NCBI GenBank assembly: GCA_002339125.1 | Contig: DDJQ01000112.1 | Coordinates: 5,512-13,211 of the forward strand | Length of the DNA stretch: 7,700 nt | DNA from: Alteromonadaceae bacterium UBA2620 | GTDB lineage: Bacteria; Pseudomonadota; Gammaproteobacteria; Enterobacterales; Alteromonadaceae | Reading direction: 5' to 3' | Part shown: piece after piece, positions 1-5,534 of the stretch | Numbering within the stretch: the first letter of the stretch is position 1 | Layout: every line of letters begins with the position of its first letter | Notes under the pieces: model-generated | What the model was told of the DNA's origin: nothing | Database searches by the model: none | Seen by the model: the letters and a program-made list of their open reading frames with translations, nothing else | Position numbers and translations under genes: made by a program

Positions 1-1084
1 TGGAAATAAAGCGCTCGAACAACACGTTAATCTGGCGCGGATCCACGGCGGTAATTTCAAGGCAATAACAAACAATGGAGTTCGCCGCAGAGCCCCGGCC
101 CTGATACAAAATCCCCCGGCTTTTGGCAAATTGAACAATGTCGTAAATGGTCAGAAAGAAGTATTCAAATTGCTCTGAATGGATAAGCGCCAGCTCTTTT
201 TCAATCGTCTCTCTGATAGCCTCAGGAACACCTTGTTTAAAGCGTTTCTTAATCCCTGTTTCAACGCAGTGGCGAAGATAGCTGGTTGCTGTATAGCCGT
301 TGGGTACAAGCTCGCTGGGGTACTGATACTTAAGCTCATCCAGATTAAACTGACAAAGGCTGGCAATGCTCACACTCTCGCTTAACCATGCCTTAGGATA
401 TAAGCGGGTGAGCTTGGTAAGCGTTTTAAGACTGCGCTCCTGATTAGGTAATCCATCGCGGCCTAAATCGGCCACCGTACTGCGTGTGCGTATGGCATGC
501 AAAACATGTTGGGTATGCTGGCGGTCGGGGTGATGAAACAATGCCTGGTTGGTTGCTAACAGAGGGAAACAATACTCTTCACTAAGCGACATTGCCGTGG
601 CGAAATGAGTGTTATCATTGCCGTTTAATAAACGCGATACACCAATCCAGCAGCGCTCACTGAAAAACTTAGCGAAAAATTCTGCCCATTGCCTGTCATT
701 GTCGTTATATGCCGGTAACCAGATTGCCAGGCACGACTTAACCGATTTGAGATCCCATTCTGATAAAGCGTAATGCCCTTTTTCACTACGCCGTCGTGCA
801 TTGGTAATAATACGGCAGAGCTCGGCATACGCGGTTTTATCCGGGCACAATAAGCACACTCTCAAATCCGGCGCCAACCGAAACACGCTGCCAACAATCA
901 GTTTTATGGGTAAGCCATTCGCCTTGATTTCTGCGTGGGCTCTGACCACCCCGGCTACCGAACATTCATCGCTAATGGTAATGGCTTCATAGCCCAGAAA
1001 GGCGGCAGTATTAACCAGCTCTTCGGGATGAGAGGCCCCTTCTAAAAAAGAGAAGTTACTCTGGCAAACCAGTTCAGCAAACAT
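1..1084 (-). CDS. dnaE2: Error-prone DNA polymerase DnaE2 (ImuC), N-terminal 361 residues, cut by the window edge
   Basis: C-family DNA polymerase alpha subunit, the catalytic member of the SOS mutasome that copies past lesions together with ImuA and ImuB. I translated the minus strand from the ATG at 1084 and the frame stays open for 361 codons to the window edge; the family is normally about 1,000-1,080 residues. The start reads MFAELVCQSNFSFLEGASHP, the typical DnaE2 opening of the PHP domain. ITISDECSVAGVVRAHAEIK follows at about 35-54. The polymerase region begins around 310-361, with FFLTIYDIVQFAK and GRGSAANSIVCYC (329-341), both hallmarks of the C family. The catalytic aspartates should lie just beyond the edge and cannot be checked. 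PHP metal-ligand positions look lost (V6 and Q8 in place of the HxH pair). The start is 2 bases after the imuB stop with no strong ribosome site, suggesting translational coupling. Confidence 0.95.
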   Translation of the reverse strand, partial: MFAELVCQSNFSFLEGASHPEELVNTAAFLGYEAITISDECSVAGVVRAHAEIKANGLPIKLIVGSVFRLAPDLRVCLLCPDKTAYAELCRIITNARRRSEKGHYALSEWDLKSVKSCLAIWLPAYNDNDRQWAEFFAKFFSERCWIGVSRLLNGNDNTHFATAMSLSEEYCFPLLATNQALFHHPDRQHTQHVLHAIRTRSTVADLGRDGLPNQERSLKTLTKLTRLYPKAWLSESVSIASLCQFNLDELKYQYPSELVPNGYTATSYLRHCVETGIKKRFKQGVPEAIRETIEKELALIHSEQFEYFFLTIYDIVQFAKSRGILYQGRGSAANSIVCYCLEITAVDPRQINVLFERFIS

Positions 1085-1086
1085 AA

Positions 1087-2490
1087 TCAGCCAAAGTACC
1101 CGTGTACATACCAGTGCTGTTGATCATCCCGATACACCCACAGGCGCTGGCCTTTGCCGGTTACGGCTAAAAAATAGTCCCGCTTTACCGGGTGATCATC
1201 CCACCAGCCAGTGTGAATCCGCTCCGGCCCGTAAAGAATTTGAGTCTGCTCGGTTAGCGGCTGAGGCTGAACCATCAGCCAGGCCGGTTGCTGGCCGTTA
1301 GCTTCTGAGTTGACCGGTGCACTATGGAGTGCGCAAGTCTGTTGTACAGCATAATCCTGACGGTGCTCATTAACCTGATCAACTGTTTTTACGCTATCGT
1401 TGCCGAGCCTGGCCAGCAGTTTTCCCAACAGCATGTTTTCAGCGTGTCTTGAGTAGGTGCTTTGCAGTAACGACAGGTTTTCCGGATCAAACTCAACCAG
1501 TTGATCACAGATTAGGGTTAGCGAGGTGACCGGCGAGTCGAGTTTAAGTTGCTCAAGCTTAAGGTCGATGAGCATTTGCCATTCACTTAAATGATGATGA
1601 GCGGTACCGGCGTTAACCACAAACACCAGGTTATCGTGCTCCCGTTGCTGTAGTTCAAACTGCAGGGTGTCGGTAGCCAGGTTGCGCTTTTGCAGATACT
1701 CACAATTATTGGCCAGCACGATAGCAATAAAACGGCTTAATCTCGGTGCAGATTCCACTGCATAAGGCAGTTCCAGGTACTGACTGAATAGCTTTCGCGG
1801 GTGAAATAAACTGTAAGGCGGCTGCTTTACGCCCTTTATAGCCAGCAGATAAGTAATGATCTGGTTATTAAAGCGTTTACCAATTTCTTCCAGCGGTAAC
1901 GCAATAAGTTGCCCCAACGTGCGAATACCAATTCGGTTTAACTGCTCGATTTCTCTGGCGGGGAGTTCAGTGGCCTGTAGCGAGCAGTTTTTAAGATGGT
2001 TACTGGCCGGGTCAGGGTTTTTCTCTACCCGGTTAACGCAACTGCGGGCCAGCACCCGGGCTATTTCGATGGTGGCGCCAGAGCCAAACTGAAAGTGCAC
2101 GCGCTGTGCGGTTAACGTTCGTTCACATAACGCCATAAAATTATCCAGTCCCTGATAATAACGCACCAGCGGACTCAAATTAATGGCGATACCATTGCTG
2201 GCAACACAGACGATATCAGAGGCAATTGCATAAAGAGTGGTAGCCAGCTGCTCCAGCTGACTGCTTTCGCTATTGGAGGAATATTCAATAATCCCGGTTT
2301 GCGCATAGATAGCGGTTACTTCTGCTAAGCCCATGCCTGGCTTAATGCCAGCACTGATGGCCGCTGCCGATAACTGACAGACGGTATTGTCAGTTCCGTC
2401 AATCACTACCGTTGGCCCGGTTTGCTCAGGATGAAGCTGCTCAAATAGATCGAGCTGCAAGCGTGGAAAATGCAGATAGAGCCAGTGCAT
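1087..2490 (-). CDS. imuB: ImuB, inactive Y-family polymerase-like mutasome hub
   Basis: ImuB is a Y-family polymerase homologue without catalytic activity that links DnaE2 and ImuA to the beta clamp during SOS mutagenesis. The 467-residue protein starts MHWLYLHFPRLQLDLFEQ, the usual family opening. The first Y-family acidic site is replaced by LHFPRL, and the region that would carry the SxDE motif reads SNGIAINLSPLVRYYQG (98-114), so it should be catalytically dead. A helix-hairpin-helix-like stretch covers about 177-220. The C-terminal signature GPERIHTGWWDDHPVKRDYF (421-440), ending WYVHGYFG, is diagnostic. The candidate clamp-binding peptide is NLSLL at 338-342, a weak match to QLSLF. I chose the ATG at 2490, 4 bases after the imuA stop. 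The frame is open to an ATG at 2655, but that would overlap imuA by about 160 bases and add non-homologous residues. Confidence 0.95.
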   Translation of the reverse strand: MHWLYLHFPRLQLDLFEQLHPEQTGPTVVIDGTDNTVCQLSAAAISAGIKPGMGLAEVTAIYAQTGIIEYSSNSESSQLEQLATTLYAIASDIVCVASNGIAINLSPLVRYYQGLDNFMALCERTLTAQRVHFQFGSGATIEIARVLARSCVNRVEKNPDPASNHLKNCSLQATELPAREIEQLNRIGIRTLGQLIALPLEEIGKRFNNQIITYLLAIKGVKQPPYSLFHPRKLFSQYLELPYAVESAPRLSRFIAIVLANNCEYLQKRNLATDTLQFELQQREHDNLVFVVNAGTAHHHLSEWQMLIDLKLEQLKLDSPVTSLTLICDQLVEFDPENLSLLQSTYSRHAENMLLGKLLARLGNDSVKTVDQVNEHRQDYAVQQTCALHSAPVNSEANGQQPAWLMVQPQPLTEQTQILYGPERIHTGWWDDHPVKRDYFLAVTGKGQRLWVYRDDQQHWYVHGYFG

Positions 2491-2494
2491 TAAA

Positions 2495-3193
2495 CTAACT
2501 GACTTCGTGAATAGCAGTTGCAGTGCTGTTACTGTACTGCCTGAACGCGTTAACAATGGCACTGTTAGAAGCCGGAAGCGGATGTTCAATGGCAATATGC
2601 TGTTGCGGCCAGGCACCGCTGACCCGGTGTAAATGAACAAACCATTGCCGCGCATCGCAGCTTAGCTCCATATCAATGTTTACCGGCAACGCGCCCGGAA
2701 TCCTGTTACCGGGATGAACCAGTACTACCAGGCAGTCGTATTGCCTCGCCAGTACCTGCAGTCGTCGGGCAGCCTTCGGTTCTATCTGAGCAAGGTACAT
2801 CACTACACAACAACAGGCCTGACTACGAATTGCCTGTTCACAGGCCCACAGGGCATCCGCTTCGTTAGGGGTGTTGATTACCCAGGATTGTTGCTGGTAA
2901 GGCGTTTGAGACAGCCAGTTTGGGTTTAAGTACATCCGGTTGGGCAACCAGATGATGCGCTTTTGCGCACCGGCTTTTTGCAACAGTACATTATTCAGCA
3001 GTTGCAGTTCGCCTTGCCCGGCAAGTGCTCTGATACTTAGCACGCCAGCCGCAGGCACACCGCCTGCACAGGCTTTATCCAGACTAGCCTGGCCGAAAGG
3101 CAGCCGCACTTCGTTACCATCGGCGCTGTGACGATGGTCCCGACCCCTAAAAACCAGGGGATGTTTAACAAGCGAACTGATAGATGCTGACAT
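2495..3193 (-). CDS. imuA: ImuA, RecA-like accessory protein of the SOS mutasome
   Basis: First gene of the imuA-imuB-dnaE2 cassette. ImuA is a RecA/SulA-like protein needed with ImuB for DnaE2-dependent damage-induced mutagenesis. The 232-residue product has the family opening HPLVFRGRD (11-19), then LPFGQASLDKAC (31-42), equivalent to the LPTGxxxLD segment of other ImuA proteins, and GVLSIRALAGQGELQLL (50-66), where RecA proteins carry the Walker A loop. The GKT/GKS of a true P-loop is missing (GQGEL instead), as is usual in ImuA, so ATP binding in the classical way is unlikely. The start at 3193 is the only ATG before the conserved HPLVFRG block. No Shine-Dalgarno sequence is visible before it because the LexA box and AT-rich DNA occupy that space. 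The stop TAG is followed 4 bases later by imuB. Confidence 0.93.
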   Translation of the reverse strand: MSASISSLVKHPLVFRGRDHRHSADGNEVRLPFGQASLDKACAGGVPAAGVLSIRALAGQGELQLLNNVLLQKAGAQKRIIWLPNRMYLNPNWLSQTPYQQQSWVINTPNEADALWACEQAIRSQACCCVVMYLAQIEPKAARRLQVLARQYDCLVVLVHPGNRIPGALPVNIDMELSCDARQWFVHLHRVSGAWPQQHIAIEHPLPASNSAIVNAFRQYSNSTATAIHEVS

Positions 3194-3201
3194 AATAAAA
3201 A

Positions 3202-3221
3202 TACTGTTTATTTATACAGTA
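3202..3221 (-). promoter_or_regulatory. LexA operator (SOS box) of imuA-imuB-dnaE2
   Basis: The core CTGTTTATTTATACAG (3204-3219) has the CTG-N10-CAG form with an AT-rich middle. The flanking TA on each side matches the E. coli consensus. It ends 8 bases before the imuA ATG, so bound LexA would cover the promoter and start region. On the minus strand a TATAAA (plus 3211-3216) lies inside the box and a TTGACT (plus 3226-3231) just upstream, but they are only 9 bases apart, so they cannot be paired as one standard promoter. The exact -35/-10 is undecided. I saw no second box of this form in the other intergenic regions. Confidence 0.95.
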
Positions 3222-3229
3222 TTTTAGTC

Positions 3230-3254
3230 AAAAAAAACGCCTCTGCAAGAGGCG
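3230..3254 (-). terminator. Intrinsic terminator after the 163-residue membrane protein gene
   Basis: On the minus strand a 6-bp GC-rich stem (CGCCTC pairing with GAGGCG, plus 3238-3243 and 3249-3254, 5-base loop) is followed by eight Ts (plus 3230-3237). It begins 16 bases after the stop of the coiled-coil gene and ends 8 bases before the LexA box. It should stop readthrough from the DUF1820 unit into the SOS cassette. Confidence 0.88.
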
Positions 3255-3270
3255 CGTGGGGTTTGTTTAA

Positions 3271-3762
3271 TTATTCCGCTTTACTGCTTTCGGTTTTGGT
3301 TGGTGGAAAGCTAAGGCCGCGGCAGGCGATAATAAAGCCATCGAGGGTATTTTTACTCCAGGCCATGCGAATATCACTGGGTTGTACCTTAATCACTTCA
3401 CGAATTTGCTCCAGGGTTACTTCCCCATCCTGTAAAGCGGCATTGAGGGCTTCTTCAACCGACATGCCTTTTTCCATGCAATACACCGCCACTGCACTGA
3501 TTTTCTCAAACATCGGTTGCAGTGTTTCATAGTGTTTAGCGTTCACTAAACCACGTTTGTGTGAGGCGTCGAGACGTTCGGCCAGAAAGCTCTGAATTTG
3601 TTGGGCGAGCACCACCATGCTGCCGTTAGCATCGCTCATCCGTCTTGAAGTGGCTTTCAGGCTGTTCTGGCACAGTTGCAGTTGCTTTTGTAGGTTCTGA
3701 ACTTTCAGACCAAAATAAATCAATAACAGAACCAGCGCAGCAAAGCTTGCAAATATCAGCAT
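3271..3762 (-). CDS. Small membrane-anchored coiled-coil protein of unknown function
   Basis: I do not recognise this 163-residue protein as a named family. The N-terminus is a hydrophobic stretch (about residues 1-20, MLIFASFAALVLLLIYFGLK) that looks like a single membrane anchor. It is followed by a heptad-like, glutamine- and leucine-rich segment (about 22-65, VQNLQKQLQLCQNSLK onward) suggestive of a coiled coil. The rest (about 75-150) appears to be a small helical domain including GMSVEEALNAALQDGEVTLE and ends in a charged tail. No signal-peptidase site or enzyme motif is evident, so it is probably an inner-membrane protein with its bulk on one side; the topology is inference. The ATG at 3762 is supported by an AAGGA ribosome site (plus 3773-3777) 10 bases upstream. 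It follows the DUF1820 gene by 37 bases, probably in one operon ended by the terminator at 3230-3254. Confidence 0.8.
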   Translation of the reverse strand: MLIFASFAALVLLLIYFGLKVQNLQKQLQLCQNSLKATSRRMSDANGSMVVLAQQIQSFLAERLDASHKRGLVNAKHYETLQPMFEKISAVAVYCMEKGMSVEEALNAALQDGEVTLEQIREVIKVQPSDIRMAWSKNTLDGFIIACRGLSFPPTKTESSKAE

Positions 3763-3772
3763 GTCAGAATAA

Positions 3773-3777
3773 TCCTT
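3773..3777 (-). promoter_or_regulatory. Ribosome binding site of the coiled-coil gene
   Basis: AAGGA on the minus strand, 10 bases before the ATG at 3762. It supports that start and gives the gene its own translation signal within the DUF1820 transcript. Confidence 0.6.
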
Positions 3778-3799
3778 GTGTCAGTACAGGCTCGCAGGG

Positions 3800-4126
3800 T
3801 TAATCTTTCTTTGGGGTATAAATAGGACCGGGAAACGCCGTTACCTTATCCGATAACTCGGTGATTTTGGCACTACCTTGTTTTTTTACCTGGTCGATTC
3901 TAAGCACATTATGCATTGGAATAAAAGTGCTGGTGACATCGGCAAACTCGGTTTTGAGTTTTTCATGGGAGGGATCCACCACAATGTGACTGTGGTTATC
4001 CCAGACAAAATCGCCAATTTCTACAAACCCAAATAATCCGCCCTGGGAGACCTCCCGCACATATAGCTCATAATGTTCACCATTACTCACAAACTGTACC
4101 CGGTAGAGCATTTTATTGTCGGCCAT
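3800..4126 (-). CDS. DUF1820 family protein
   Basis: This 108-residue soluble protein matches the DUF1820 family, widespread in gammaproteobacteria and without a known function. Recognisable family segments, in order, are YRVQFVSNGEHYELYVREV (8-26), GLFGFVEIGDFVW (30-42), VVDPSHEKLKTEFADV (50-65) and FIPMHNVLRIDQVKKQGSAK (68-87), with a proline-containing tail (FPGPIYTPKKD). The family is about this length, so the gene is complete. The pattern of short beta strands suggests a small compact fold with no membrane segment. The ATG at 4126 has a purine-rich AAGAGAA stretch about 6 bases upstream. It appears to be the first gene of a two-gene unit with the coiled-coil protein. The family assignment is recognition from memory and the role is unknown. 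Confidence 0.88.
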   Translation of the reverse strand: MADNKMLYRVQFVSNGEHYELYVREVSQGGLFGFVEIGDFVWDNHSHIVVDPSHEKLKTEFADVTSTFIPMHNVLRIDQVKKQGSAKITELSDKVTAFPGPIYTPKKD

Positions 4127-4172
4127 TTATGTTCTCTTTATTACTGCTGAAAAAGGTATAAAACTAACGCCG

Positions 4173-4202
4173 ATTATAAGGGGAGATGGGTGGCCGCTCC
4201 AA
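4173..4202 (-). promoter_or_regulatory. Candidate promoter of the DUF1820 unit
   Basis: A perfect TATAAT -10 (plus 4173-4178) lies 46 bases upstream of the DUF1820 ATG, with a poor -35 TTGGAG (plus 4197-4202) at 18-base spacing. It sits in the 94-base gap after the tetR stop, consistent with an independent transcription start there. Confidence 0.5.
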
Positions 4203-4220
4203 GAGGAGAAAGCACAAATG

Positions 4221-4790
4221 TTATTGCGAAATGGGCTGCAGAAGGGCGCGGGTGGCGATATGTAACTCTTCTTTACTTTCCGCCAGAATGCTGTTGATGG
4301 CAAATCCCTGCACGAAACTGGTGAGTTGTAAGGCTACCGCCTCAACGTTGATATGAGTATGAACGGTTTGCTGGCGCTGGGCTTGCTCCAGGCAGCCGAT
4401 AAACGCCAGCTGCAGTTTGTCGAGATAGTGACGGCCCAGTGAGCGGATATGATCATCTTCGCTGCCTAACTCGGTTACCATGTTAATCAGCAGGCAGCCG
4501 CGGCCATAAATATGTTCAATGTAAGCAGCAAAGAATCGTTCAATAGAAGCCAGCCCCTGATGATCCTCGAGGTGCGCAATAATGGGCGATAGTTTGTGAG
4601 TATCGTAATACTCGAGGGCGGCATAAAGAAACTTTAGCTTGCTGCCAAACTCCAGATAAAACCCTCTGCGATTAAACTCAGTACGGGCGATAATTTCATC
4701 CATTACGGCGCCGTTGTAACTGTGTTCAATAAAGATATCTTCTGCTTCGCAGAGAATATCATCCAGGTTGTAAAGCGATGTGCGAGGCAT
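4221..4790 (-). CDS. TetR/AcrR-family transcriptional regulator
   Basis: A 189-residue DNA-binding repressor candidate. The N-terminal helix-turn-helix spans roughly 8-60. The recognition-helix region FNRRGFYLEFGSKLKFLYAA (39-58) corresponds to the family pattern ending Y-x-x-F-x-S-K. The C-terminal ligand/dimer domain contains GCLLINMVTELGSEDDHIRS (98-117), resembling the GCL-N-x-x-EL block seen in several TetR groups that respond to small molecules, so a ligand-controlled repressor is likely. The ligand and target cannot be read from sequence. No efflux or enzyme gene is divergent from it; its neighbours are slmA upstream and DUF1820 downstream on the same strand, so a local target other than itself is not obvious. 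The ATG at 4790 gives the normal family start, although no good ribosome site precedes it. The arrangement of nearby inverted repeats suggests autoregulation. Confidence 0.9.
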   Translation of the reverse strand: MPRTSLYNLDDILCEAEDIFIEHSYNGAVMDEIIARTEFNRRGFYLEFGSKLKFLYAALEYYDTHKLSPIIAHLEDHQGLASIERFFAAYIEHIYGRGCLLINMVTELGSEDDHIRSLGRHYLDKLQLAFIGCLEQAQRQQTVHTHINVEAVALQLTSFVQGFAINSILAESKEELHIATRALLQPISQ

Positions 4791-4836
4791 AATAAAGTCA
4801 GCGTTTTAATCTAAGTTAACTGTAGTTTGCCTCGCA
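4781..4836. repeat. 9-bp inverted repeat flanking the tetR start, possible operator
   Basis: TGCGAGGCA (4781-4789) and its exact reverse complement TGCCTCGCA (4828-4836) are separated by 38 bases. One arm overlaps the tetR start codon (codons M-P-R), and the other lies in the candidate promoter spacer. An 8-base palindrome AGTTAACT (4814-4821) lies between them. The pattern fits a repressor that controls its own gene, but this is inference. Confidence 0.4.
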
Positions 4837-4846
4837 TGGAATGCAA
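4819..4846 (-). promoter_or_regulatory. Candidate tetR promoter
   Basis: On the minus strand TTGCAT (plus 4841-4846) and TACAGT (plus 4819-4824) are separated by 16 bases, about 30 bases before the tetR start. The spacer contains TGCGAGGCA, one arm of the inverted repeat described separately. The match is moderate and unproven. Confidence 0.35.
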
Positions 4847-4884
4847 ATAAATGGTTGCTCTCAGTCTGCATTTGTCAGCGTATG

Positions 4885-5475
4885 TTAAATGAAAAAAGAC
4901 TGCTTAAAGCAGGCCCAGTGTTCATTGAAATACTCGGTAGGTTTGCGCTGAAAACCACTGCGGATAAACTGGTTGATGCGGCCGTCGGTAAAACAGATAA
5001 GCGTGTTTGCTATGAGGCCTTCATCGGCGGCAAGCTCTTTACCTTCACGCAATCTGCGCTCCCGTAAAACCTGCTTTAACTGAGTTTCCAGACGTTCGAA
5101 CAGTTTGGCAATGCGTAGACGCAAACGTTCTTGCTCACCCATCAGTGCATCACCGTTCAGGATACGGGTAATGCCGGGGTTCTTTTCGGCAAAACCAAGA
5201 ATAAGGTGCAGAATGAGCTGACAACGGGCTGCTGCGTCTTTCTCTTCATTGATAATTTTATTGATGCGCGAAAACAGGGTTTCCTCAATAAACTCAATTA
5301 AGCCTTCAAACATCCGGGCTTTGCTGGGAAAGTGACGATACAGCGCGGCTTCAGATACGCCTACTTTTTCAGCAAGCTTGGCCGTGGTTATACGCTGACC
5401 GGGGCTGGTTTCCAGCATTCCGGCGAGCGCCTGTAGAATTTGCGCTCTACGGTTAGTTCGTTTTGCAGCAGGCAT
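4885..5475 (-). CDS. slmA: Nucleoid occlusion factor SlmA
   Basis: TetR-family DNA-binding protein that binds chromosomal sites and blocks FtsZ ring assembly over the nucleoid. The 196-residue product matches E. coli SlmA along its length. The HTH region ITTAKLAEKVGVSEAALYRH (29-48) continues FPSKARMF and is nearly identical to E. coli. Further conserved blocks are LIEFIEETL (59-67), FAEKNPGITRILNGDALM (95-112), EQERLRLRIAKLFERLETQL (114-133) and KQVLRERRLREG (134-145). The C-terminus, ending WACFKQSFFI, diverges, as expected. The ATG at 5475 is preceded by GGAGGA on the minus strand, about 12 bases away, a strong if slightly distant ribosome site. It follows coaBC by 59 bases in the same orientation. 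In E. coli dut sits between these two genes; here nothing does. Confidence 0.96.
   Translation of the reverse strand: MPAAKRTNRRAQILQALAGMLETSPGQRITTAKLAEKVGVSEAALYRHFPSKARMFEGLIEFIEETLFSRINKIINEEKDAAARCQLILHLILGFAEKNPGITRILNGDALMGEQERLRLRIAKLFERLETQLKQVLRERRLREGKELAADEGLIANTLICFTDGRINQFIRSGFQRKPTEYFNEHWACFKQSFFI
4892..4912 (-). terminator. Weak terminator-like hairpin overlapping the 3' end of slmA
   Basis: On the minus strand the palindrome CTGCTTTAAGCAG (plus 4900-4912) is followed by TC and a run of six Ts (plus 4892-4897). It lies within the last codons of slmA, just before the stop at 4885. The stem is only 4-6 bp, so efficiency is doubtful. Confidence 0.35.
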
Positions 5476-5485
5476 AATAAAAGTG

Positions 5486-5493
5486 CTTCCTCC
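5486..5493 (-). promoter_or_regulatory. Ribosome binding site of slmA
   Basis: A GGAGGAAG-like purine block on the minus strand in the coaBC-slmA gap, roughly 10-12 bases before the slmA ATG at 5475. It gives slmA its own translation start even if it is transcribed from the coaBC promoter. Confidence 0.5.
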
Positions 5494-5534
5494 ACCATAT
5501 TATTGAGTGACAACAGTTTCCACTTTATTGTGAA

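Noticed and set aside
151..992. Several 60-70 codon frames on both strands across the dnaE2 region
   Set aside because: The dnaE2 frame is open and homologous through this whole stretch, so these are shadow frames.
2491..2655. Upstream extension of imuB to an ATG at 2655 (522 residues)
   Set aside because: It overlaps the well-supported imuA coding sequence by about 160 bases and adds residues unlike ImuB; the MHWLYLHFPR start at 2490 is the family start.
3271..3762. Assignment of the coiled-coil protein to DUF2489
   Set aside because: It shares the N-terminal anchor layout, but the characteristic internal segment of that family as I recall it is not present.
4598..4613. GAGTAT-CGTA-ATACTC inverted repeat, considered as a SlmA binding site
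   Set aside because: The SlmA site is GTGAGTACTCAC with no spacer; this has a 4-base spacer, lies inside tetR codons and lacks the outer bases.
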